The notes below the pieces were generated by a model that did no database searches, was not told where the DNA came from, and saw nothing but the letters and a program-made list of their open reading frames with translations. Made by a program: the position numbers and the translations under genes. Positions 1 to 11,369 of a stretch of 64,000 nucleotides of DNA are shown in pieces. Source of the stretch: Tetrapyrgos nigripes (taxonomy: Eukaryota > Basidiomycota > Agaricomycetes > Agaricales > Campanellaceae); contig JAACJM010000021.1 of the NCBI GenBank assembly GCA_013368315.1, forward strand, positions 310,001 to 374,000, given 5' to 3'. Positions within the stretch are counted from its first letter, which is position 1. The number at the start of each line of letters is the position of its first letter.

Positions 1-1239
1 GGATGTAGCAGGTGACACTCTTAGAAAGAGCTAGAGCGACAATTTCCAGTAGAAAATTCTCATTTTCACCTACTTATTAAGTAGAAGGATGGTTTCGGCC
101 GTTGTGAGATGTGAAACTCCGCCCCAGCCTGCCCCAGCTCATCATCTGAGAATTGAGAGTAGCCGACATGCAAAGGAAAATGAAAAATGTTCAATTGAAC
201 TATCTACGCGAAGCGCGACTCGGTCACACATCCTGTCACGCAGTTCGCTTCCTGCCAAATCGAATGGTCTGTTCGGCGCACTCTGGCACCGCACTTATTC
301 TGCCAGGAAACCCCTCAAAATTAGTAGGACAAAATTTTAGGGTCTCAAGAGTACGTCGACGAATCTCTAGGGCCGTCGAAAAACATTTGCGGTAGTTCAC
401 CTCAAACGGCATTTCTTGGTTCACTTCAAGTTCACTTCTAAAAATAGTACAAAGAAGGTACCAGATCCTGTACATGTTCCTAAGGGTGTGGTAAAATTTC
501 ATAGTGTCGACGTCTTGTCTCATCTCGCACCCAACACCAACCAATATTCTGTGGCCAAAAGTTAGTTCGAAAAGGTCAAGCTTTCCAGCGACAAAGGTTT
601 TTGCGCTTCAGAAATTTATCGGAAGTGAACCGAGCCAATCGGATCGCTTGCCGAAGCTTCGGAAATTTAAAGTTTTCGAATGCGTTTCCGAGCAACAGGT
701 TTCCTAACTTCTGGCCACAGAATATTGGTTAGTGCTGGGTGTGTCTTGTACCATCACCGCGTTCCAGTCGTCTTTTTCGACACTACTACGTCCTCTCATC
801 TTAGCGTTACCGCTTTCAAACACTTAGGGCCTGCCCGGGATTTGGCGAAAAGATCAATTGGCCGGACCCAGCCCCACCCGGTTTCCCGAGCACGGCCTTA
901 AAAGTAAGTGCTCAGCATGTCCTACAATCTTCTTGTAGTCTGTGAATAGACGGTCGAATTTCTTGTTTTATAAGAGATCAGCCTGCTTTTACCCGTGGAA
1001 TAAGTGAGACTCAAGTTACACACATCACTGTCGATGAGGCTTGTCGTCGGCAGAGGCGCGAGGTCATCACGTGAAGTTGGCTGAATACGTCGCGCAAGTT
1101 GAAGAGTGTCAAAATGTGCGGTTCCAGTTCTTTCTAGTCTTGATCACCGCTTTCGCCGCTTATTCACACCTAAACCACATCCAGTTGATGCGTATTCTCA
1201 GTAATCCCATCTATCTGCTTGCTATCTGTTGGGTTTTCC
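1..1239. other. Non-coding stretch before the first gene
   Basis: No convincing gene is seen. Short open frames here lack family resemblance and usable splice patterns. The only structure is the inverted-repeat pair at 528-565 and 704-741, listed separately, and an approximately 45-bp sequence near 174-216 that recurs in diverged form at 15692-15733. Confidence 0.5.
528..741. repeat. 214-bp inverted-repeat (MITE-like) element
   Basis: The left arm (528-565) and the right arm (704-741) are inverted copies of about 38 bp with four or so mismatches; both share the core ACCAATATTCTGTGGCCA. The interior has no coding content. This is the layout of a small non-autonomous DNA transposon or a long hairpin. 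A clear target duplication was not found, although gtcttgt occurs shortly outside each arm, which may be chance. Confidence 0.55.
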
Positions 1240-4067
1240 ATGTCATCGGGGACTAGCAAGGCTGCTGACGTCTCAAACAAACCAAAGAAACCACCAGCAT
1301 GCGACTACTGCAAGGCGCGTCGAGTTTTGTGCCACCCTCAACCGGATGGAAGGCCTTGTCCTAGATGTGCAGAGAAGGACGTACAGTAAGTGTGTCTATG
1401 TGACTCGATGTCTCTGGGAAGTGTACTGATTGTCAAGACTTGTAGATGTACAACTACACCGTCCGTCCGCCGAAAACGTAGACCACAGCATGAAGTTGTC
1501 GCCGCGAAGGAGATGGCCGCTGCCAGGTCCAACGAGAAGGGCAACAGGAAGGAAAGTAAGACTCGTGCGATGGTTCTAGCCACTTCCAGGCCACAGAGTC
1601 AAGACACTGGTTTCACGACTTTGTTTGCTGGGTTACCGTATGTGCAGACTTTCTTTTTACTGGTGAAATATGCCGATTTCAAATGATGGATATAGAAGAG
1701 TCATCGACAACACTGCAGCTTCTTCTCGTCCGGAATTACATCTCCCAACGCAACTAATTCAAGATTTGTTCGATGGTGCGTGTTGTACATACCAGAACTC
1801 GTCCTCAAAACTAAAACTTCAATCATCTACACATAGACTTCGTCCATACAACCTTCCATTTTCTCCCTATCATTCCGTACGACAGACTACGCGCTAGTCT
1901 CGCCGGATGCGGTTGGCAACCTGCCTCTCTTGCACCTCAAGACTGTGTCCTCGTATATTGCATCTTCGCTGTCACTTCTTTCATATCCACCCACCCCTTT
2001 ATTGTCGGTCCAGAACCTCTTCCTCCAGAGTGTACCAACATTCTTACTACCATCCACCAGACGAAAACAATTAGAAAGGATCTAAGGGATATAGGTAGAC
2101 GGAGAGAAGGGATGTGTCAACTGCTGAGAGCGGAAGCGCTGAGGCAGGCGCAGATTGAAGGTATAGCTGTATGGGTTTCACCAGAGAATGCGGCGAGTTG
2201 TTGTCTGCTGGCTACTTTGGAAAACCGTAAGTCTTTCACAAGCTTTCAGTTTGGGGTGAATAGGAATGTCAATGAAACGACAGAAAATGAAGGCCCAAGC
2301 TCATATGATGCAGCCTTTGCATGGCAAACCCGAGCACTTGCCGAGTCTTGGTATCGACAACCGCAGCCCCCTATCCCGATTTTTGGAACGACTCAACTTT
2401 CAGTCCAGTGGTCCGGTTTTCTGGTGAGTGATCCCCTTTTTCTAGACTGCACGTGCTAGACTTTTGACTCTTTATGAGATGGTTGGCACGATTTCGGCTT
2501 TAAATTCAGACAGATCTGCATCTTTGTGAGTTCCTGTTGCGAGTTTCCTCTTTCTCTATACCCTTTGTGCATTTTGCTTATTTTGCATATTATTCTAGTA
2601 CAGCACACGATGAGCACCTCATATGTGGCCACGACCAGCTATCCTTGGAAAAATTGGCCTTGGTGCTAAGTCGAGGCTGTGATAGGTTGCAATTTTCTGG
2701 ATCTTATTTCATTTTCGGTGAGTTGCAGAGTTTACTGATTATGCTGAACTCGCATATATGTCCTTCAAGTCATGTTTCAGATTACACGCCACGCAAGAAA
2801 GGTGTACGAAACTGTCAGTGGACGTGGGTAATCCAGTTTCGTTCCGACAATTCTAAATGCTAACATTGGCTAATCAACCATAGCTTACGCACGAGGTCAC
2901 CCCTGCGACCTTCAAGTAGTAAAACGCTGCTTTACCTCCCTTAGTCTCCTGCATGACGTATGCGACGCTTACAACACACACGGTCTTCTGCTATCCCGTC
3001 AAAGCCAAAGCCAAAGCCAAAGTTTCTTGATTCTCAGTTTCGTCGGACTCGTGCAGATCGGATGGTCAAATTTGTCGTTGTATTTCTACCGGACGATCAA
3101 AGCAATGTGGGAGGAGGACCTGTACACCGCAACGCCGGATGGGACCATAGACGATGGAACCACTCAAGTGGATTGCTACGAGAGCGGTAGTGGTGCTGAT
3201 GGCCCTGGCCATGCATATGAGCGGGCAACATGCTCGTCTATGCGAGCAGAACTGGCATCCATCTTCCTTCATGCCAGAGCTTTGGCATGTAAAGCTGCAA
3301 TTGAATTCTCTAAAATGATTGAAGAGTTCTTCACAGTTTCGAGATTGGCACATCTGAAAATTCTCGGTGGGGATATGAAGAAATGGGTGGAGTTTTTGAT
3401 AGAAGTGACGAATGCGGGGTCTATGTCGCCGAGTGAGGGGATTCAGACGCTTGAGAGGTGAGTCAGTCTGTCGACGCGTCATCTTTGAAGGCTTTTTCTG
3501 ACTACCACTCTTCTCTTCTCTAACAGGCTACGTGACGGCCTGAAGATCGCTGGTTTTGTCTGGGCAGACTATACAGATTTCGTCGAAGTCATTGATTCTC
3601 ATATATCTGCTTTAAGAGCTGGATCTGCTATTCCTCAAGTTCCTGCTCAAAATCCCTATCCCAATCCAAACTCTTATAATCCTCATTCCAGCCCCCTTTC
3701 CCATTCCGATTCCCATTATGTCCCTCAGTCGATCCCTCAGTCGGGTATTGCACCTACTGAAAACTCGACTCATAATCCCTATCCCAATCTAAATCCTACC
3801 AATCATCATTCCATCCCCCATTCCAATTTCCCTTATACCCCTTCTGCTGGTGCTCCTCCCCTTCCACCTCCACCACCTCCACCACCTCTTCCTCCTCTGC
3901 CAGTGGTAGGACTAGAGAGTGGAATCTCGCCGTATGATCCGTTGTTTTCAGGGTATACGTATGGACAGAGCTCGAATTTTGATGCAACTTTTGAGGATAA
4001 TCCTCAAGTTACGAATGCTGCTGAGCAGTATCAGAATTACGATGGTACCGGGTCTAATAATTGGTAA
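1240..4067 (+). CDS. Zn(II)2Cys6 fungal transcription factor
   Basis: Sequence-specific nuclear regulator of the Gal4 class; target genes unknown. Splicing 1240-1385 to 1446 gives a complete binuclear cluster: Cys21, 24, 31, 40, 43 and 50 (C-x2-C-x6-C-x8-C-x2-C-x6-C), followed by a basic RRKRRP linker. Further exons (1446-1637, 1696-1775, 1837 onward) join in frame into a region resembling the fungal-specific middle homology domain (LIQDLFDDFVHTTFHFLPII). Later exons lie near 2589-2720, 2780-2825, 2883-3458 and 3527-4067. The C-terminus is low complexity: Asn/Pro/Ser-rich, then a proline run at about 3855-3905, ending at TAA 4065-4067. A short CAAAGC tandem at about 3000-3020 encodes QSQSQS. 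The ATG at 1240 is chosen because it opens the frame into the Cys cluster. Exon borders between 2230 and 2880 are uncertain. Family assignment is firm; function is inferred. Confidence 0.85.
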
Positions 4068-5517
4068 TGTACCTATATAGTGAATATGTATACATAGGCC
4101 TGCGCTACAAAAGAACTTGTGAAGTGCGTTGGAAGCTAGTTGCGATGCTATGAACCCGGTATTGTATCGTTTCCTTCGAATACTCGCTGAGTATGCATCG
4201 AAGAGTCATCCTAATCTATGTAGAATAGCGGTTACGACAGTTGACTCGTAGTAATAAAGAACCGATAGTAGTGTCTCCCCAGGAGACCACAGACTTGGCC
4301 TGTTAACGCGTTCAGCATGTCACTAGCGTAACTACTAACCCCGCAGAACCAGAATTCTCCGAGCCGAAAATCGGAGGAAATTAATCATGAGTCGATTTCT
4401 GCTCAATTTCTGACAATCTTCCGAGAATTTGCTTTCAGAAAAATGCGGGTCATTGTTTCTCTAAGTATTCTACAAGTTCCAGAAAAATTCCCAGAATTGT
4501 ACGACAACTCTCAGGACGATTCTGTTGTGTTGGTTTTGCGCTTTATGACGAATTCGAAGGGTTGACTTACAGTCACCATCCAAACACTCATGATCACATT
4601 TAGAAGAGGCTTTATCAATCCAATTGTCGACGTCTACTTCAATGTTCAAGCTCAAGATTTATAGTCACTATTATCCTGGAGACTCACTGGAATGAAGGAA
4701 GAATTCGCTGGGTTAGAAATGTTTGGCACGGAGTTGTAGACTAAGACAGGATGCGCTGGGTTCTCAGGATGGCCGTTGGACGGGTTGCGATGGTCATTGG
4801 CTATCACTAGGAGAATAGCCCATTTCAGGATTAGTTTGCAAGGAGTGGCGAGGGTTAAAGGTTTCACTGGATATTGCCCTTTTGCCTACGTTGTCCTTTC
4901 TTGCTTTTCTGGCACCTCTCTAACTTGCTTCTTGCATATCTGTAGAGAATAAGAACGATGTCCAGGCCGCTGGATATTACACCCAGCTCCCAAGGTCCAG
5001 ACCCCATCTCTTTGGTTGTCCAAGTTACATGGAGATCTAGAGCAGCACAGCGGCTTTTGAGCGGCTTCTTTTCAGACAACAACCTCAAATCTCTCTATTT
5101 TTGCTGCATGCAAATGTTGTTTTTGGATGGTTCTCATCTCAATCAATGATAAAGGATTGCAACTCATGATTCCTCCTTTCCCTTATTCCACCTTTGGATG
5201 CAAAGTGCAGTGTACGGGCGCGGACCGCTCCTTTGCTTGTTGTCTTCTTCAATCGACCTTCTTCGTCTTTGCAAAAGCCTAGGACAACGACTGCTGTTAT
5301 CGCTTCTCTTCCTTAGCCCTTGGCGACGGAGCAAATATGACGTTGCGAGTGTGTCACTTAGACCTCTGACCATTGTACTTCTTCACTTCCTTATAAGTAT
5401 GTCCCTTTTGTTTCCATTTTAGGCCGAGCCCTATTCGTGAATGACAATGGTCGACCATGGCAAGAAGGACAATGTGCACTGCATGTGGGAAATCCCTCCT
5501 CCAAGGCCGTGCCGCAG
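4068..5517. other. Intergenic region, no supported gene
   Basis: Contains the 3' flank of the transcription factor and the upstream region of the small gene at 5650. Minus-strand open frames at 4470-4867 have no ATG in the right place and no recognisable family. Nothing else could be supported. Confidence 0.45.
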
Positions 5518-5526
5518 TATAAAAGG
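5518..5526 (+). promoter_or_regulatory. TATA box (TATAAAAGG)
   Basis: A canonical TATAAAAGG lies about 130 bp before the ATG at 5650 and is followed by a CA/CT-rich leader, as expected for a fungal promoter. It supports the small downstream gene being real. Confidence 0.55.
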
Positions 5527-5649
5527 TCGTCGATTTGAGCTGTACATTCCGTACTTCCAACACTCCCACCACCGTCATCAGCACTACCACACTACTACCA
5601 CTAACACCGCTACAGAGTCAATTCCAACTATACACCAACTCTTTTACAC

Positions 5650-6078
5650 ATGTCCTCCAAACATGGACCCACATCAAGCAGTCCAAAAACGTCCACTTCG
5701 CCTCAGAGCAATGCTGCTCACCCGTCCTCCACTACTCGTTCTTCGACGACTTCTGTGCCTCAGCGTCCAGGTCCTGACGCGCACCGAGTGATTGTTGCCA
5801 TGAGCAACATGGACATCAGCTCGCGGCCTCAACATCAAGGCCAGCAGAGACAGCAGCCGACCCAAGCTGACTATGGTTACAATCACAATCACAGCCAACC
5901 GCAAGCGCAGACTGAGGCTCAGCGTTTCGCGGCCTATCCGTCATATCCTACCTACGAAGCCGATTCGGTAAACGATTTTTGGGAGCCACCACCAAGAGCA
6001 CCTGCTGCACATCAGACTGGTTTTCATGCCGAGGGTGGACCTAGACCGTGGGGGTTTGAGGATGATAGTAGGTACTAG
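5650..6078 (+). CDS. Small Ser/Pro/Gln/His-rich protein (142 aa), unknown function
   Basis: A single-exon frame of 142 residues begins at ATG 5650 and stops at 6076-6078. The first 50 residues are Ser/Thr/Pro-rich. The middle is Gln/His/Asn-rich (QHQGQQRQQP, YNHNHSQPQAQ). The C-terminus is aromatic and proline-rich, with DFWEPPPRAPAA and RPWGFEDDSRY. No signal peptide, membrane span or known domain is visible, so it is probably intrinsically disordered. A TATA box and pyrimidine-rich leader upstream favour a transcribed gene. I do not recognise a family. The aromatic C-terminal block looks like a conserved short motif, but that is inference. Confidence 0.5.
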   Translation: MSSKHGPTSSSPKTSTSPQSNAAHPSSTTRSSTTSVPQRPGPDAHRVIVAMSNMDISSRPQHQGQQRQQPTQADYGYNHNHSQPQAQTEAQRFAAYPSYPTYEADSVNDFWEPPPRAPAAHQTGFHAEGGPRPWGFEDDSRY

Positions 6079-6865
6079 GCGGCAGAGTCGGACCGTCGGA
6101 CGAGGTGCTCGGTTTTGAAAAGCTGGTATTCTCGGATCTCGAAGACGGTTTTATGTAATTCCAGCGACAAGGAAATCACACGGAGAGGAAGTACTACTAC
6201 ACACTAGAAGGAAGATACAGAAAGATACCTCATATAAAGTATGTAGCTCGTGGAAGCAAAAAAAAATATTGTCGAGATTTTACTTATCTAATCAATCATC
6301 ATATCAAGTTTCAACCAACTGATCATCCTCTTTCGACTTCGCGGCTCGCCAGGGCTCGGTTATTTTTTCAGCATCCTACAACCTCCTACAACACACAAAA
6401 GCCTCGGTCACTCCTTATCTTTCAATTTGATCATTCGGAAGCGAAGTGTACCAAGTGACTTCCCGTCGACTGAATTGGAAGGCTGACTTCTTCTAAGGAA
6501 GTCAACCTACCCACTTCCTTTGACCTTGAACTTGACTCTGGTGTGATGCGTCTCGACGCGATTGGGACCTCAATAAAGTCTGATGCTGATAAATTATGGA
6601 TGGAGCGAATTCCACTGCCAGATGTTCCGCTAATCTTTTCAGAGTTCTATGACTCTGGACTTCAGCGCCCTCAACTTTGGTGCCTTAAGAAGACTTTTTC
6701 ACTCTGGCGGGATCACGCGCACTATCTCGCCTTATCTCTCGCATGGGACACTACTAAATTCTCAAATGCCAAGGATATTTAACGGAGCTTGTGGGGTAAA
6801 TGGTCTTCCCGCTCCAGTTCTCTTTCACACTAGAAAGAGAACGCTGCTCTGAGCGAAGAGCAACC
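6079..6865. other. Intergenic / promoter of the OPT transporter
   Basis: Holds the 3' flank of the 142-aa gene and the presumed promoter and leader of the oligopeptide transporter. Open frames starting near 6543 and 6649 overlap each other and resemble nothing. No strong motif was seen. Confidence 0.4.
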
Positions 6866-9800
6866 ATGGCTTCCGAAGTGACCAGAGCCCTACCAGAATT
6901 CTCCGAAGACGGCTTGAAGTCTCCCTATGACGAGGAAAAGACATGGGAGAAGGAGTCCGAGGAGAAGATCCCCGAGGCCGAACTTGGCGATGTGTATGAA
7001 GATGTACGCGCCATTGACCTAGGTGATGACGGGAAAGAAAGGCCTATCGGTGAGCCCAACTTCTTAACGACTTTGTGCTCTTCATCATCTCTGACACATT
7101 GCTGTAGAGACCGCTGCTGACTGGAGTCTTCGTCTCATTTCTCTCGAGGTATGTTATCACACTCTGGCTCTTATCTTGCCACTCTCTTATCAAGTATTTT
7201 CCTTCAGGATGACCCGACCCTACCAGTGTGGACCTTCAGATTGTGGTTCTTATCTATTGGGCTCTCTTGCTTTGGTGCTGTTCTCAGTCAGATATTTGTA
7301 CGTCTTAGTTACTCCTCTCTACATACAACTTCTAATTATTCACCTTAATCCCTAACATCTAGGCTTTCCGTCCTCAAGTCGTTTATGTCAGCCAGCTGTT
7401 CCTACAAACCGCTGCTTTCATCCTCGGCCGACTTCTGGAAGAAATACTCCCCGGGCCTGGAAACCCTCGCATGCGCACTCGTGATACTGCTTTCTGGCGC
7501 TGGATCAATCCTGGAAAATTCAACATTAAGGAGCACGTCGGCATACTTATCACCGCCGCCGCCGCCACTCATGGTGCCCTTGCCATCAATATCTTTGCGG
7601 CAGACGACCTATTCTATGGATTCACACCGAACCCCGCTATCGCCATCTTCACCCTTTTGGGCAGTCAGCTGCTTGGGTATGGTTTGGGAGGTGAGTGGCG
7701 TCTTTCACTTTTGGGACCTGACTTATAATTTCGGTTCTCGTATCATCATAGGAATGATGCGTAGTTTCCTGGTGTACCCCACCTATATTGTCTTCCCAAA
7801 CGTTATTCCAACTATCCAAATGTTTGACGTCTTGCATCGTGGTCAGGATAACATTTTGCAGAAAAAACGTCTCAGGTTTTTCTGGATCCTTTTCGTTGGA
7901 ATATGTATGTCTTTTCTCTGACTTCGAAACGCTGAATTGGATTCTCATGTTTCTTCCAGTCGTTTGGGAATGGTTCCCAGAGTGAGGATCGCACTAAGAC
8001 TGAACGCATCTAGAGATTGATTTCGTCGTTCCTGCAGATACATCGCGCCCTTACTGACTGGGGTCTCCATCTTCTGTCTGGCTAGGAGAGATAGTGCCTG
8101 GGTCACCCGCCTCTTCGGTGGCGCCGCTGGTAATGAAGGTGAGGGGACACACTAATACTGGTCACCTGTCGCCACTAATTCCTGCCTTGCTATTCCATAA
8201 AGGTTTGGGTCTGTTCTCCCTATGTCTCGGTGGGTCTAGAATGTTACAAAGTTCCTAACCGTTCCTAATCGGCGGCATTCTGTAGACTGGAATTACGTTG
8301 GAAGCGGCGGATCAGCATACGGCGCACTCTTCCAACCTCTATCGACTCAGTTGTCTCTTTATACTGGTGTTTTGATTTGCATGTAAGTAGGAGAATGTTA
8401 TTATCTCTCTCGTTGTAATTTGTGACCCATATCGCTTCACAGCCTGAGTTTCACGGGAATCTACACCAGGAATGTGTGGAAGTCTCAGAATTTCCCCTTC
8501 TTGTCTCAGGTACTGTGTCCTCTCTTGAGAGACTGTGATGCTGATAGAGTGGATTTTGTTAATGTAGCTTCTCTTCAATGAGGATGGCACTGTCTTTGAC
8601 CAGAATCTCATTCTCAACGACGATTTCACTCTCAATGAAGAGAAACTTGAGGCTGTAGGGTTGCCGTATTTTGCCGGTACTCAGATCATTGCGAAGATTG
8701 GACTCAGTTTGTCATTCGGGGCCACAGGTGAGAGAATTCGAGCAGGCTTCCAGACCTTTTTCATCGACAGTTCCCCTTCCGCAGTGACTCATATGGCTTT
8801 GTGGAACGGAAAGCAAGTATGGGATACCATCAAACTAAGTAGGGTGAGCATTCACAATCGACCTGGCGTGTGGATATTGATAGTCTATCGTTTCACAGAA
8901 AGGCAAATTGGAGGATGGTATGTCTACCGCACGGGCTAAAATATGATTTTCCAGCGCTGAGCCCACTTCCTTAGTCCATTACGAGAAAATGAAGGTGTAC
9001 AACGAAGTAAGCATACTTTTTCCTAGTGTCGCCGTTGTCCGCCGAGTACTCAAGCAATAACTACCCTTCAGGTTCCCTTCTGGTGGTACGCAGCATTATT
9101 CATCGCTTCTGTGGCTATTGGACTGGCTACGAACTATACTGGTCATTCTGGTTTGCCATGGTGAGTTCCTTTCTACTAGAACCCTCGATCCACTCTCCTC
9201 ATTTCCTATCACTAGGTGGGCTTTCTTCATATGTAAGTCCGCGAATTTCATCCTACTGTCATATTACCTTCGGAAAACGATGTCTACTATATCCTGACTA
9301 ACGACGGCTGTTTCAGCTGTGGGGTTCGCGGCGATATTCCTCCCCATCATCTCGACACTCTATGCAGTTCTTTGGTGAGGCATTTCCGCCGTTCTTTATG
9401 AGTAGTGATGCTAACGGTTGTGCTATACATATTACAGCTATGTTGCAGATACGCAAGATATTGCCAGGGTGAGCAACTCTAGAACCCTCGCCAAGCGAGC
9501 GTGCTATCGGCGGAAGACATAAACACTTATACCAATGCATTTCACTTGAATCACTTCCATCTATTCTTTAGATGCTGGGCGCTGCACTAGTTAGCAACAG
9601 TCCCCAGGTGAGTGCTGTTCATATTCGCCTAGCGTCTCTGTACGTGTAAGGTCGTCATAATTGTTATTAACCGATCCACTATCTCATCTCACTTCAGTCC
9701 AATATGTACTTCACCTTGTATGCGTACAATTCTACGGAACAAGGACGATCCATGACAAGAGATTTGAAAATGGGTGAGTATACATACAACGTACGCACGA

Positions 9801-10970
9801 GGCGTTCCCCCGACTCAACGCACCTTTTTTTTTGTCGGATGAATAGGCCAGTACACCAAACTACCTCCTCGGGTTACGTTCACGATGTGAGCGCCTTCCG
9901 GTACTCTTTTTTTGGAGATAGATGATTAAGTTTTTGGCTTTTTCCCGCTTTTTCGCAGGCAATGTGTTGGTGCTATCATTGGGGGTGCCTTCTGTTCCGC
10001 TCATTGAACTGATCAGTGACTAACTGTTTGGTCTTGATCTCTTCTCACAAAAGCGTTACTCAACTATATCATCATGAAATCGGTTGTTGCGTCCCACAGA
10101 GAAATTCTGCTTAGTGTGCAAGGAACCAATGTCTGGTCTGGAGCTACGATCCAGAGTTTCAATAGGTATGCGGGTTCTCACTAGGTTTTCTTTTTCAAAT
10201 CCTAACTTTGGTTTCTGCCACAGTGACGCGTATGTGATCTTTGCCGCGTTTTTGGGGCCATTATTCTGAATAGTTGGTACAGAGTTACATGGGGTGCTTT
10301 GTCGAAACAGCTCTATTCGCCCTCAGGAAGATATGGAGTAAGTACAAGCTCCAGAGTCTCGTCAGAAGATTCACGACATTAACCTTCACTTTCTTTCCTC
10401 GTCAACTTCTATAGATCATCCCACTTTCTATCCTCATTGGTCTTGCCATTCCCATTCCATTCTGGCTGCTGCATAAGAAATGGCCCAAGGCTCATTTCGA
10501 CAAAGTCATCACTCCAATGATTGCTTCTGAGATCGGTTATTTGTCTAGTAAGTTTTCGGTGTAATCCTTCCGTCGGGAGACTAATCCGCTTCCGCAGCTG
10601 GTATCAACTCATCCATTTTCATGACCTTCTTGTTATGCGTGTTCAGCCAGTTCTACATCCGCAAATACCACCCCAGATGGTTTAGGAAATACAACTTCTT
10701 GTGGGTCTCTCTCTCTCCACTCCAATACGTCATTGTTCATTGTAATTTCGATGCCTGCAGGATGTCAGCCGCCCTTGACGGAGGCACTGAGGTCATGGTG
10801 TTCGTTTATAGTTTTGCAGTGGGAGGTGCCGGTGGACGCACAATGTGCGTGTTTTGCTGCTTGTTCGGAGGGACGTTACTGACGCAATGACGTTTTGCGA
10901 TTTTAGAAACTTCCCGAACTGGGCCCTCAACCCTGCTGGCAATCCGGACTATTGTAAACGTTTGACCTAG
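6866..10970 (+). CDS. Oligopeptide transporter, OPT family
   Basis: Proton-coupled importer of small peptides (or, in some members, glutathione or metal chelates) in the plasma membrane. The N-terminus (ATG 6866) is an acidic soluble tail, then many short exons encode a polytopic protein. Family marks seen: the NPG motif in WINPGKFNIKEH (about 7500-7535), the DWNYVGSGG segment (about 8285), and KLPPR (about 9857), equivalent to the OPT KIPPR motif. Later segments include QGTNVWSGATIQSFN and a C-terminal DGGTEVMVFVYSFAVGGAG block, ending NFPNWALNPAGNPDYC before TAG 10968-10970. There are roughly 20 introns, many about 50 nt. Conserved blocks remain in frame through splicing, so the gene looks intact. 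Substrate cannot be told from sequence. The next gene, ornithine aminotransferase, runs in the same direction; a shared nitrogen role is only a suggestion. Confidence 0.9.
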
Positions 10971-11369
10971 CCTACTTGATCATCGTGTAAGTACTAGCTG
11001 TTGGTGGAGAGGCTTGTGGAGAAGATATAGGGTAGTGAATGCTCTTTGTACTATAAATAGGGTTAGCAGTGTGTGTTACAGTCGTCCTTTCATGGTGTAT
11101 AAAGACCGTATAAATTCGTTTTTTTTTTTGTCTACAAGTTATGCTATGACGCTGGTGGAGTATCAGAAACGCGAAGAAGGGGATTGGTCGGCGTGTTGAT
11201 CGGGGAGACGGGCGGAACATGACCTGTCCAGCCTTATATATCCTGTCCCTATCGATGACATGGCCGATTGCACCGGTTACCAGTTGGACAACACAAAAGG
11301 GCTCAGCCTTATCTTCTCATTACACCACCACCACTGACAATAACTCGAAACCAACCGCAACCACAAACA

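Noticed and set aside
4470..4867. Two minus-strand frames that could be joined into a small secreted protein
   Set aside because: The frame starts with GTG, not ATG, the intron would be only about 32 nt, and no family resemblance is seen.
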